Assembly (NCBI GenBank): GCA_964481575.1
Contig: CAYZTR010000006.1
Span: 1 to 64,000, forward strand
DNA from: UQRS01 sp964481575
GTDB taxonomy: Bacteria > Bacillota > Clostridia > Oscillospirales > Acutalibacteraceae
Reading direction: 5' to 3'
Length of the DNA stretch: 64,000 nucleotides
Shown: one piece after another, positions 1 to 7,433 of the stretch
How the letters are laid out: every line of letters starts with the position of its first letter
How positions within the stretch are numbered: position 1 is the first letter of the stretch
Translations under genes and position numbers: made by a program
Notes under the pieces: generated by a model
Database searches by the model: none
Told to the model about the DNA's origin: nothing
What the model saw: only the letters and a program-made list of their open reading frames with translations

Positions 1-9
1 AATAGCGAC

Positions 10-54
10 AAAAACGCCCTTAGCCATGAGTTTCTACCCACAGCTAAGGGCGTT
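10..54 (-). terminator. Rho-independent terminator
   Basis: A perfect 12-bp stem (13-24 with 43-54) with an 18-nt loop is followed on the minus strand by five T residues (10-14). It would end leftward transcription coming from the island operon or from whatever precedes it. It lies outside the putative island end at 214-225. Confidence 0.7.
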
Positions 55-356
55 ATAATATGGATTTATTTAGTCATGCAATCCGCTTGAAAATCATTTC
101 GCTACCTGCAAACCACTTGACAGCAAGAATAATCACATTTATATGACTGTTATCAAAAGGCCTGTTGGAAGTCCGCACCCCGCATAAACACTGGGATTTT
201 TCGACTTCTGGGCTTATTCCCACTCTCTCCTCACAAAGCAATTCTAAACAGTTTTGTTTGGAGCATTTAGCTTTCATTATTTTGATTCTTCTCATTATCC
301 AGACAGTATGGGCTATCTGAATTTTTGTTGCCATAGTGTTGCCAAAATATGTTTTG
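55..356. other. AT-rich stretch with no supported gene, contains putative att repeat
   Basis: No gene can be supported here. Short frames are open on both strands, but none has a Shine-Dalgarno sequence or a family signature. The one notable element is the 12-bp copy of the guaA 3' end at 214-225, listed separately. Confidence 0.5.
214..225. repeat. Putative distal attachment site (12-bp copy of the guaA 3' end)
   Basis: TTATTCCCACTC here is identical, in the same orientation, to 4964-4975, which encodes the last codons of guaA (Glu-Trp-Glu-stop on the minus strand). The guaA 3' end is a known integration hotspot for genomic islands. The pair would bound a 4.75-kb island. The match stops after exactly 12 bp on both sides. 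No integrase gene lies between the copies. Confidence 0.55.
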
Positions 357-875
357 CTATGGACTTAGTAATTGAGAAATCAATTCAACAAAATCACAAG
401 CTTTTTTATATTTCGCATAGATTTCCTCAAATGTATCGTTTATCGTTGCTTCAATATAATTTTGGTGTACTAAAAGATTGCGCTCACGTCCGATAGCTAT
501 AAAAGCACGTTCAGCATTAACAAGCCCTTTTTCTTGAATTTGTTTTTTTGCTTCTTGCCTAAATGTATCGCCAAACAGTCCCCAAAACTGATTGGCATTA
601 TTACCATCCCAATTAAAAAAAGTGTGGTACTGTCGTTTTAACGCTTTATTATCAACAAATGAAACAAGTGATAGATTTTGGCGCGATTTACCTTCAGCAA
701 AATCATGGATTATTTTTATAATTATGGATTCAAAATAACTTGCAGCAGATAGTAGCAAAGATTTTTTATAAGTGTCATTAATATACATTTCAAATGATAC
801 TTGACCATTTGCTCTGCAAAATTCTATTAATTCTCCATATTCTTCGTATAAAGATTCTATTTTTGCACTATACAT
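357..875 (-). CDS. HEPN-domain protein (MAE_28990-like), putative RNase
   Basis: This 172-residue, mostly helical protein carries an R132-x4-H137 motif (RNLLVH), the signature of HEPN ribonucleases, in the C-terminal third. The overall form resembles the small HEPN proteins often encoded beside DUF262 genes in defence islands. It is the last gene of the leftward island operon, 28 nt after the DUF262 gene, and has its own GAGG Shine-Dalgarno sequence. By analogy with HEPN toxins it may cleave RNA once activated, with the DUF262 partner as sensor or regulator. The pairing and motif are seen; the function is inferred. Base composition is AT-rich like the rest of the island. Confidence 0.65.
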   Translation of the reverse strand: MYSAKIESLYEEYGELIEFCRANGQVSFEMYINDTYKKSLLLSAASYFESIIIKIIHDFAEGKSRQNLSLVSFVDNKALKRQYHTFFNWDGNNANQFWGLFGDTFRQEAKKQIQEKGLVNAERAFIAIGRERNLLVHQNYIEATINDTFEEIYAKYKKACDFVELISQLLSP

Positions 876-903
876 AGTATAATCCTCACTTTACACCATG
901 TAC

Positions 904-2043
904 TTATCGCAAATATTCCCGTGCTTTTGACAATCTTTTTGCAACCATTTTTGTGTGAGAAGTGCTATGCGTAATTGCTTCTTCAAACTCAGGATCTGCT
1001 TTCAGTGCACTAATTCTATTTTCTTGAATTTTTTCCGTTATTAACGTCTTATTTTTATAATGCTCACCTGCAACTACAGCAAAAACACAATCAAACAACG
1101 CAACGTTTAATTCTCCCTTTTTTGTTGTGAACTGCTCTCTTGGGATTTCTTCACAAGCAGTTAGAAAAGAAATAAAAAGACTTTTATAGTATTCTATTTC
1201 TTGGGTTGAGTAACTCATTGCTCTTTTTGCAAAACGATTGATAAAGTTATTCATCGAACCGCTGTAGTTCTCCCCATCACATAGCAAAGCAAAAGATCGT
1301 AAAATAATTTCAACATCTCTAAATTTCCCGTCCTCTGGTTTGCCATAGAAATTTCTCCAGATGCTATTCTGGTTAAGAATATTTAGCATTCTGAAAAAAT
1401 CCGAGTAATACAAACATGCTCTGATCTCTTGGCTGGTAAGATTTACTCCTCCCGTGTTCAGGCGATTAAAAATTTCAAAAACAGAACTATCATCTTCTTT
1501 GGGTTCATTTTGGCGGATAGCCATACAACGCATGGTCATAAATTCAAAATTTGATTTATACATACCCAAGGTACTATAGCGCAACCCATCCAAAGGGTTT
1601 TTTTCACCTTCCTCAGATTTAGAAAGCTGCAACTTAAAATCTTGAAAGTATGTGTCATCAAATAAAACAGAATCTGGAATGCCGCTATTTTCGTCAAAAA
1701 CTTTTCGTAATTCAGCACGTTTCTCAAGCAACGGGAATCTCTGCTTAATAAAATAGTAAACAGATAGTAAACGTTGCTGACCGTCAATTACCAAAAATTT
1801 ATTTCGAGCTTTTTGATATAAGAATATTTGCGGTATGGGAAGCCCTAAGATAAGCGACTCTATAAAACGAGATGCTCTTTTCTTGTCCCAAATATAGTTG
1901 CGCTGAAATACAGGCATTTCAATTGCCCCGGAATCAATTAAATTAAAAATAGTTGTGATATTAAAGTCATTGGGAATAACACTAATATCGTACTGCGTAA
2001 CCGCCACCCCGTTCGCACTTTTTGTTCTAAGTTCACTGCCCAT
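904..2043 (-). CDS. DUF262 (ParB/Srx-fold, GmrS-N-like) protein
   Basis: The 379-residue product has the DUF262 signature: a QRNYIW segment at about 48-53 and DGQQR at 88-92, the latter being the nucleotide-binding or hydrolysing element of the ParB-like fold. This domain also forms the N-terminal half of type IV GmrSD enzymes that attack modified phage DNA. The GmrD-like HNH half is not evident here, and a separate HEPN gene follows instead. The start at 2043 is chosen because AGGAGG lies just upstream of that ATG; an earlier in-frame ATG at 2082 lacks one. It follows vsr by 51 nt. A defence role is inferred from family and context. Confidence 0.75.
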   Translation of the reverse strand: MGSELRTKSANGVAVTQYDISVIPNDFNITTIFNLIDSGAIEMPVFQRNYIWDKKRASRFIESLILGLPIPQIFLYQKARNKFLVIDGQQRLLSVYYFIKQRFPLLEKRAELRKVFDENSGIPDSVLFDDTYFQDFKLQLSKSEEGEKNPLDGLRYSTLGMYKSNFEFMTMRCMAIRQNEPKEDDSSVFEIFNRLNTGGVNLTSQEIRACLYYSDFFRMLNILNQNSIWRNFYGKPEDGKFRDVEIILRSFALLCDGENYSGSMNNFINRFAKRAMSYSTQEIEYYKSLFISFLTACEEIPREQFTTKKGELNVALFDCVFAVVAGEHYKNKTLITEKIQENRISALKADPEFEEAITHSTSHTKMVAKRLSKAREYLR

Positions 2044-2094
2044 AATGTCCTCCTTACTATTATACTCGCAGTACATATTCAATATGTAAAATAT

Positions 2095-2514
2095 TTATGC
2101 TTTGAGCAATTCGTGAGTTAGGTTTTGAAGTGCATCTTCCAAATCCGTTTTAATTTGACACTCCCACAGCACAATTACTCTCCATCCATCGCGTTCAAGT
2201 TCGGCAATATGCTCCTGATCTCGTTGTCTTGTCCGCTCAATTTTTGGTCCCCAGTATGCCTCGTTGGACTGGCTGGAATGTGCATAACGGCTTCCACAAT
2301 CATGTCCATGCCAATAACACCCGTGAATAAAAATGACAACCTTTTTCTTAGTAAATACAATGTCTGGTTTTCCGGGCAAAGCTTTATAGTTTACTCGATA
2401 CCGGTATCCCATAGCAAATAAACGACGACGCACCATCAATTCAATACTGGTATCCTTGCTTTTGATATGGGACATGATTTTGCTTCTCCGGTCAGACGAA
2501 ATCGTATCAGCCAT
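2095..2514 (-). CDS. vsr: Very short patch repair endonuclease Vsr
   Basis: The protein (139 aa) nicks 5' of T in T:G mismatches that arise when 5-methylcytosine deaminates, and so offsets mutation caused by the adjacent m5C methyltransferase. Visible hallmarks are the N-terminal helix, KPDIVF with the catalytic Asp at residue 51, and the zinc and active-site motif IHGCYWHGHDC (His64, His69). Length is normal for the family. Its ATG overlaps the stop codon of the restriction-enzyme gene by 1 nt (TAATG), which indicates translational coupling. Vsr genes are typically found with C5-cytosine methyltransferases, which fits this operon. Confidence 0.95.
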   Translation of the reverse strand: MADTISSDRRSKIMSHIKSKDTSIELMVRRRLFAMGYRYRVNYKALPGKPDIVFTKKKVVIFIHGCYWHGHDCGSRYAHSSQSNEAYWGPKIERTRQRDQEHIAELERDGWRVIVLWECQIKTDLEDALQNLTHELLKA

Positions 2515-3389
2515 TACACGGACAAATCCAACGGCAAATCAGAAATATCTTTGAGCCGTTTTCCTTGGACGAGTGTTTCCAAAGTTTCCACAGCATCCTC
2601 AGAGCCAACCTCTTTGACCGCCTGAATCAGTTCATAAAGGGCAAAATGATACACACAGTCAATATCTCCTGTCCCAAGTGCCAAAGATGCAAGCCGGTTC
2701 GGCATCGGCTCTGCCGTAACTACAACAATATGGGGAAGGTGTCCTTTCCGGTTGCGGATCAGGTTTAAAGCCTCTGTCCGGCTGTTTTGTGCCCGGTCAC
2801 TTCTCATGGTAAACTTAGCCGACACGCTTGCATGAAGGATTGGCTTTCCGCCGTTGGCTTTCCGAATGTCTGCCATTTTGCTGATGCCATCATCGACAAT
2901 ACACTGAGTAGCGTTAATCTCATCGTCTTCGTACAAATCCCGGTAAACTACAACATCTGGAGCAACAAGATAATCGTTCCCAAGCGCCGCAGCCAGCTGT
3001 GCATTCTGTGTAGTAAGTGCATTCAGATAAGCAAGATGCTCATACTGTGCAAAATCACTGGTTTTCAGCTTATTATTGTTGCCGAGCTGAAGGATTGTCC
3101 ACCTGCCGGGGCGAAGACCTTGCAATTGAGGAAAAGTTTCCCGCAGAAACTCCATCGTCAGCGTTTCGAATTGCTTACCAAGAGTTTGACCTGAAATTTT
3201 ATCCACCGTAGAAACAGTGTGCTTTTGCTCTTCTACAAGAATATCAACAATTCTGCGAGAGATTGCCTTTGACCCTCGACTACTGGTATCAGCATTAGAT
3301 ACCACACCAGCCGAAGTTAAAGTTAATGTATTAGTATTAAACAACTGCTCGTGAAAGTGAAATCTCGCTTGCGCTATTAATGCATCCAT
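2514..3389 (-). CDS. NgoMIV-family type II restriction endonuclease
   Basis: The product (291 aa, close to the roughly 286 aa of NgoMIV) resembles the NgoMIV family, whose prototype is a tetrameric enzyme cutting GCCGGC. Candidate catalytic elements are Glu in the GKQFETLTMEF helix, Asp in VAPDVVVYRD, and Lys in the downstream SVSAKF strand, followed by NSRTEA. The order and spacing match the PD-(D/E)xK variant of this family. The cognate-like m5C methyltransferase lies immediately upstream and overlaps it by about 50 nt. Start is uncertain: ATG at 3389 (10-nt spacing from AAGGAG) or TTG at 3395 (4-nt spacing). GCCGGC specificity is inferred from family only. Confidence 0.8.
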   Translation of the reverse strand: MDALIAQARFHFHEQLFNTNTLTLTSAGVVSNADTSSRGSKAISRRIVDILVEEQKHTVSTVDKISGQTLGKQFETLTMEFLRETFPQLQGLRPGRWTILQLGNNNKLKTSDFAQYEHLAYLNALTTQNAQLAAALGNDYLVAPDVVVYRDLYEDDEINATQCIVDDGISKMADIRKANGGKPILHASVSAKFTMRSDRAQNSRTEALNLIRNRKGHLPHIVVVTAEPMPNRLASLALGTGDIDCVYHFALYELIQAVKEVGSEDAVETLETLVQGKRLKDISDLPLDLSV

Positions 3390-4323
3390 ATTCAAGACAC
3401 TCCTTAATTTTTTCTCCTACAGCTCGCGCAACAGGCGGAGGAAATGCATTCCCAATCATCCTACACGCAGTGGTCTTTTTCTGTCCAAAAGTCCATGTAT
3501 CAGGAAACCCTTGAATCCGTGCCATCATTCGGCTAGTCAATCGTGGCATACCTTCAAAATCAGATAGGGGTGCTGTGTCTGCAATTCCTCGTCCATCTAC
3601 CCCAAGTTCAGCCCACGCATTTCTTGCCCGGACTGGACCAAGGTCTGGGCCTCCATGCTTTTTAGAGCCGCCCACCAGCGTTGGTGCAATTTTATTAGCC
3701 TGTGTCGCCCATTTTTTTGCTCCTGCCCAATGGTTCTCAGCCATCAAATCATATAGCGTCTCCCCCACGGTGGGCGCAAGACCGGGGTTTTCGTCAGGAT
3801 AGGAAAACGCACCATACTGGTCTGCTCTAATTCCAATAATAACAACCCTTGGACGAAGCTGTGGGACGCCATAATCTGAGGCATTAAGCAATTTAATATG
3901 AGTTGTATATCCTAATTTATTTATCGATGTAAAAATATGCTCTCTGTATTCAGCAAAAGTTGGGTCTAAAAAACCTCGAACATTTTCCAGCATAACCGCC
4001 TTTGGCTTTATTTCCTGTATCAGTCTAATTGCCTCCGGAAATAAATCCCGCTCATCATTCTGACCAAGTTGCTTTCCTGCCACTGAAAAAGGCGGGCAAG
4101 GAACGCCACCAGCTAATAAATCAATACCTTTGTATGGATGCCCATCGAAATCGTGAACATCAGCACAAATGACATTCCACTCTGGCCGATTCTGTTTCAG
4201 CACTTTACAATAATCTTCTTCATATTCAACAAGGGCAACATGAGTAAATCCGGCCATAGCCAGCCCTAACGCCTGCCCGCCAGCGCCGGCACATATTTCA
4301 ACACAAGTCAAAGGTTTCATCAT
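3337..4323 (-). CDS. DNA (cytosine-5-)-methyltransferase of the R-M system
   Basis: A complete 328-residue C5-cytosine methyltransferase. Visible motifs in order are the SAM-binding GAGGQALGLAMAGF (motif I), GGVPCPPFS with catalytic Cys76 (IV), ENVRGF (VI), QLRPRVVIIGI (VIII), a target-recognition region, and IGNAFPPPVARAVG (X). It should protect host DNA from the adjacent NgoMIV-like nuclease. Possible GCCGGC sites occur in the flanking chromosome (for example 6245-6250 and 9403-9408), so protection would be needed. It starts at ATG 4323 with GGGAG 7 nt upstream, follows the HTH gene by 17 nt, and its 3' end overlaps the nuclease gene. Confidence 0.95.
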   Translation of the reverse strand: MMKPLTCVEICAGAGGQALGLAMAGFTHVALVEYEEDYCKVLKQNRPEWNVICADVHDFDGHPYKGIDLLAGGVPCPPFSVAGKQLGQNDERDLFPEAIRLIQEIKPKAVMLENVRGFLDPTFAEYREHIFTSINKLGYTTHIKLLNASDYGVPQLRPRVVIIGIRADQYGAFSYPDENPGLAPTVGETLYDLMAENHWAGAKKWATQANKIAPTLVGGSKKHGGPDLGPVRARNAWAELGVDGRGIADTAPLSDFEGMPRLTSRMMARIQGFPDTWTFGQKKTTACRMIGNAFPPPVARAVGEKIKECLEYGCINSASEISLSRAVV

Positions 4324-4340
4324 AAAAATGCTCCCACCTA

Positions 4341-4568
4341 TTATGCTAAATTATTTTCATGTACGCTTATACCAGTAAACTCCATTATATCGCCAATATC
4401 GCAAGACAAAACCGTACAAATCTTACACAGGCTCTCCAGCGACACAAATTCGTTTTTTCCCATTTTGGCAAGAACATTAAAGCTAATACCAGCGGCATCT
4501 TTTAGTTCTGTTCGATTCATTTTCTTGTCAATCAGCAGTTTCCAGAGCTTATCATAAGAAACAGTCAT
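4341..4568 (-). CDS. XRE/Cro-type HTH regulator, probable R-M controller
   Basis: This 75-residue protein consists of one helix-turn-helix of the Cro/C1 type (NRTELKDAAGISFNVLAKMGKNE, with the recognition helix roughly at residues 24-40). It is the first gene of the island operon. Small HTH proteins placed before methyltransferase and nuclease genes often act as controller (C) proteins that delay nuclease expression in a new host. Such a role is likely but not shown, and no clear C-box palindrome was seen. ATG 4568 is preferred over the adjacent in-frame GTG because GGAG lies 7 nt upstream. Confidence 0.8.
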   Translation of the reverse strand: MTVSYDKLWKLLIDKKMNRTELKDAAGISFNVLAKMGKNEFVSLESLCKICTVLSCDIGDIMEFTGISVHENNLA

Positions 4569-4599
4569 CACGATTCTCCATTCAATTTAGCTTGTCCTC

Positions 4600-4628
4600 A
4601 TTGTAACACACCTCAAATGATTTTTCAA
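4600..4628 (-). promoter_or_regulatory. Promoter of the defence-island operon
   Basis: On the minus strand, TTGAAA (4628-4623) and TACAAT (4605-4600) are separated by 17 bp, a good vegetative sigma-factor match. It lies about 30 bp upstream of the HTH gene, and the six downstream genes are closely packed, so it probably drives the whole operon. Confidence 0.7.
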
Positions 4629-4690
4629 GATAATCTCAGAAAAAGGTGAGGAGCAGATAATGCGGACTACACTATCTGTCCTTCAATTCG

Positions 4691-4888
4691 TTAGCAATAG
4701 ATTATTTTTGTGTTCACAATCTCCCTCGCCCTGTCAGCAATATTGTTCATCGGTCTAACCCATTCCATTTGATTCTCGGCTTTGAGTTTTTCCGTCACAC
4801 CCTCACGCTCAGCCATCTGTTTTACGAGCTGAAAAAACATATCCTCAGCCTGCATATCCATAATAATAAAAATAAACGCACCGAACAT
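4691..4888 (-). pseudogene. TnpV C-terminal remnant
   Basis: The last 50 or so codons match, from memory of the family, the C-terminal half of TnpV proteins from Tn4451-like mobilisable elements: a QAEDMFFQLVKQMAEREG stretch, then QMEWVRPMNNIADRAREIV. The usual N-terminal half is absent and replaced by a short hydrophobic lead-in without a Shine-Dalgarno sequence. It is therefore a 5'-truncated relic, not a working gene. Its place between guaA and the restriction operon supports an origin of this segment in mobile DNA. Confidence 0.75.
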
Positions 4889-4906
4889 ACTATGGATTAT
4901 ACAAAC

Positions 4907-4939
4907 AATGGCGAACCGTAAAAACTACTGTTCGCCATT
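4907..4939 (-). terminator. Terminator of purC-guaA
   Basis: A 10-bp stem (4907-4916 with 4930-4939), extended by a few inner pairs, is followed on the minus strand by a T-rich tract. It lies 25 bp past the guaA stop codon. It sits on the island side of the guaA-proximal att sequence, so it may belong to the island end. Confidence 0.65.
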
Positions 4940-4963
4940 CTAAAATAATGTGTTAAATTAGTA

Positions 4964-4975
4964 TTATTCCCACTC
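4964..4975. repeat. Putative guaA-proximal attachment site
   Basis: The final codons of guaA (reading GAGTGGGAATAA on the minus strand) form the 12-bp sequence repeated at 214-225. Integration here leaves guaA intact because the repeat restores the 3' end. Confidence 0.55.
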
Positions 4976-6517
4976 CACGGTTCCGGGGGGTTTGGAGGTA
5001 ATGTCGTAGACGATGCGGTTGACGCCGTCCACCTCATTGGTGATGCGGTTGGAAACGGTGGCCAGAAGATCATAAGGAATACGGGCCCAATCGGCGGTCA
5101 TGAAATCATCCGTTGTAACGGCGCGAATGGCGATGACATTTTCATAGGTTCTATGGTCTCCCATGACGCCTATTGCCTTGGCCCCGGTAAAGACACAGAA
5201 AAACTGGCTCAGGTGCTTCTCATATCCATTCTTGGCCATCTCATCCCGCAGGACAAAGTCGGCATCCTGCAGGATGCGGATCTTTTCAGCGGTGATTTCC
5301 CCCACGATCCGGACACCCAGGCCCGGGCCGGGGAAGGGCTGCCGCCAGACCAGCTCCCGGGGGATGCCCAGCTTTTCACCAACGGCGCGCACCTCATCCT
5401 TGAACAGATCCTTCAAAGGCTCCACAACGCCCAGGAAGGCAATGTCCTTGGGGATTTCCCGCTGGTTATGATGGGTCTTGATGACAGCACTGCCGGCACC
5501 CTTACCGGAAGCGCCCTTGCCGCTTTCAATACGGTCGGGATAAATGGTGCCCTGGGCAAAGAAGGCGTCCCCCTTGGCCCGGGTTTTAATCTCATCCCAG
5601 AAAACATTGTAGAATTCATCGCCGATGATATGGCGCTTTTTCTCCGGATCGGTAACCCCCTGCAGCTTGGAAAGGAAAACATCCCCGCAATTAATCCGCA
5701 CAAAGTTCATATCAAACAGCTTGGTGAAGGTTTCCTCCACGAAGTCCCCCTCATCTTTGCGCATCAGGCCCTGATCCACAAAAATGCAGGTCAGCTGCTT
5801 ACCCACGGCGCGGCTGAGAAGCCCAGCGGCCACAGAACTGTCCACGCCGCCGGAAAGCCCCAGAATCACCTGCTTGTCCCCGATTTGCGCCCGCAGCGCC
5901 GCCACGGTATCCTCGATAAAGCTGTCCATAACCCAATCGCCCCGGCAGCCGCAAACCCGGTACAGGAAGTTTTCCAATACCTTATCCCCATACTGGGTAT
6001 GGGTCACTTCCGGGTGGAACTGCACCCCATAAAGCTTCTGCTCAGCATTTTCCATGGCAGCCACGGGGCATGCATCGGTAGCAGCGGTGATGGCAAAGCC
6101 GGCAGGAACCTGGATAATACGGTCGGTATGGCTCATCCAGACGGTGCTGGTTTCCGGCACATCAGCAAACAATGCCGAATCGGCTTGTCCGATGTGCAGC
6201 TGAATTTTTCCGTACTCCGACTGCTCGGCAGTCTCCACCTGGCCGCCGGCCATCCAGGCCATAAGCTGGCAGCCGTAGCAAATCCCCAGCACCGGAATTC
6301 CCAGAGAAAGGATCTCCCGGGTATAGTGGGGCGACTCCGGATCAAAAACCGAGTTGGGGCCGCCGGTAAAGATAATGCCTTTATAATCCGCCGCCCGGAT
6401 CTTATCCAGTTCGGCAGTATAAGGGAGAATTTCGGCATAGACATGATGGTCACGAACCCGGCGGGCAATCAGCTGATTATACTGGCCGCCGAAGTCCAGC
6501 ACCAGAATCTTTTCCAT
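4964..6517 (-). CDS. guaA: GMP synthase (glutamine-hydrolysing)
   Basis: A full-length 517-residue GMP synthase converting XMP to GMP with ATP and glutamine. The N-terminal class I glutamine amidotransferase domain shows GICYGCQ (nucleophile Cys80) and FHPEVTH. The ATP-pyrophosphatase P-loop LSGGVDSS lies near residue 225, and the C-terminal dimerisation domain ends in the conserved PPGTVEWE. It starts at ATG 6517 after GGAGG. The gene sits 22 nt behind purC, so the two purine genes likely form an operon. Its 3' end is the presumed integration site of the adjacent defence island. Confidence 0.98.
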   Translation of the reverse strand: MEKILVLDFGGQYNQLIARRVRDHHVYAEILPYTAELDKIRAADYKGIIFTGGPNSVFDPESPHYTREILSLGIPVLGICYGCQLMAWMAGGQVETAEQSEYGKIQLHIGQADSALFADVPETSTVWMSHTDRIIQVPAGFAITAATDACPVAAMENAEQKLYGVQFHPEVTHTQYGDKVLENFLYRVCGCRGDWVMDSFIEDTVAALRAQIGDKQVILGLSGGVDSSVAAGLLSRAVGKQLTCIFVDQGLMRKDEGDFVEETFTKLFDMNFVRINCGDVFLSKLQGVTDPEKKRHIIGDEFYNVFWDEIKTRAKGDAFFAQGTIYPDRIESGKGASGKGAGSAVIKTHHNQREIPKDIAFLGVVEPLKDLFKDEVRAVGEKLGIPRELVWRQPFPGPGLGVRIVGEITAEKIRILQDADFVLRDEMAKNGYEKHLSQFFCVFTGAKAIGVMGDHRTYENVIAIRAVTTDDFMTADWARIPYDLLATVSNRITNEVDGVNRIVYDITSKPPGTVEWE

Positions 6518-6539
6518 TTTTAGTTCCTCCGTTTACAGG

Positions 6540-7256
6540 TCAATCCTGGTCCAGGCCCAGCCGATGGAACACCTCTTTATAAGCGTCCTCCACGTTGCCC
6601 AGATCCCGACGGAACCGGTCCTTATCCAGCTTTTCGTTGGTATTGATATCCCAAAGGCGGCAGGTATCCGGAGAAATCTCGTCCGCCAGGATAATCTTGC
6701 CGTCCGAGGTCTTGCCAAATTCGATCTTGAAGTCGATGAGGCGGATACCGATGGATTTGAAGTAATCAATCATGATGTCGTTAATCCGAAACGTCAGATC
6801 GGCGATGGTATCAATTTCCTCCCGGGTGGCCAGGCCCAGGGCGGTAATGTGATACTCCCCGATCATGGGATCATCCAGCGGATCAGATTTATAGCAAAAC
6901 TCCAGGGTGGGGTTCTTCAGGGCGGCGCCTTCCTCAACGCCGAACCGCTTGGAAAAGCTGCCGGCGGCCACATTCCGGACGATCACTTCCAGGGGAACGA
7001 TCTCCACCTTCTTCACCAAAGTCTCCCGGGGAGAAAGCTCCTCCACAAAATGGGTGGGAATCCCGGCGGCTTCCATCCGCTTCATGAGATAGTTGCTCAT
7101 CATATTATTGATGACGCCCTTGCCAACGATCTGGCCCTTCTTCTTACCATTAAAGGCAGTGGCATCGTCCTTATAATCCACGATGTACAGCTCGGGGTCG
7201 TCAGTCCGATAGACCTTCTTGGCTTTTCCCTCATACAACAAATCCAGTTTTTCCAT
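6540..7256 (-). CDS. purC: Phosphoribosylaminoimidazole-succinocarboxamide synthase
   Basis: PurC (238 aa) joins aspartate to CAIR to form SAICAR in de novo purine synthesis. It has the family start LLYEGKAKKVYRTDDP, the ATP-grasp-like core with NRNVAAGS-type motif (VRNVAAGSFSKRFG), and LIDFKIEFGK and DEISPDTCRLWD near the C-terminus. ATG 7256 is chosen because GGAGG lies 9 nt upstream and the length then fits the family; an upstream in-frame ATG gives a non-conserved extension. It is the first gene of a purC-guaA operon. Confidence 0.97.
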   Translation of the reverse strand: MEKLDLLYEGKAKKVYRTDDPELYIVDYKDDATAFNGKKKGQIVGKGVINNMMSNYLMKRMEAAGIPTHFVEELSPRETLVKKVEIVPLEVIVRNVAAGSFSKRFGVEEGAALKNPTLEFCYKSDPLDDPMIGEYHITALGLATREEIDTIADLTFRINDIMIDYFKSIGIRLIDFKIEFGKTSDGKIILADEISPDTCRLWDINTNEKLDKDRFRRDLGNVEDAYKEVFHRLGLDQD

Positions 7257-7318
7257 GTTCCATAACCTCCGAAATAGCATTTTCATTGCAGCTGAAACGG
7301 CAGCAAATAGACATATTT

Positions 7319-7348
7319 ATAATACAATAAAACCGCGTCTCTTTGCAA
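7319..7348 (-). promoter_or_regulatory. Probable purC-guaA promoter
   Basis: On the minus strand TTGCAA (7348-7343) and TATTAT (7324-7319) are 18 bp apart, about 60 bp before purC. The -35 lies inside the loop of the upstream glmS terminator. No purine riboswitch was recognised in the short leader. Confidence 0.5.
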
Positions 7349-7369
7349 TAGAAGAAACGCGGTTTTTTT
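7329..7369. terminator. Bidirectional terminator downstream of glmS
   Basis: A 10-bp stem (7329-7338 with 7357-7366) with weaker inner pairs. Seven T residues (7363-7369) follow on the plus strand, and the minus-strand exit is TTTTATTGTATT. It ends glmS transcription 65 bp after the stop codon. Confidence 0.8.
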
Positions 7370-7433
7370 GCAAAAACACAATTTTTGTGGCATGTGGCGG
7401 AATCCGGCAAATCCGGGCCGCAAAATTTAGATA

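Noticed and set aside
255..275. Similarity between the sequence near 255-275 and the start of the TnpV relic near 4888 (both can read Met-Phe-Gly-Ala-Phe)
   Set aside because: Only about 10 of 15 bases agree and the rest does not align; compatible with chance.
74..334. 86-codon minus-strand open frame at the left edge
   Set aside because: No Shine-Dalgarno sequence, no family features that I recognise, and it spans the putative attachment repeat; treated as non-coding.
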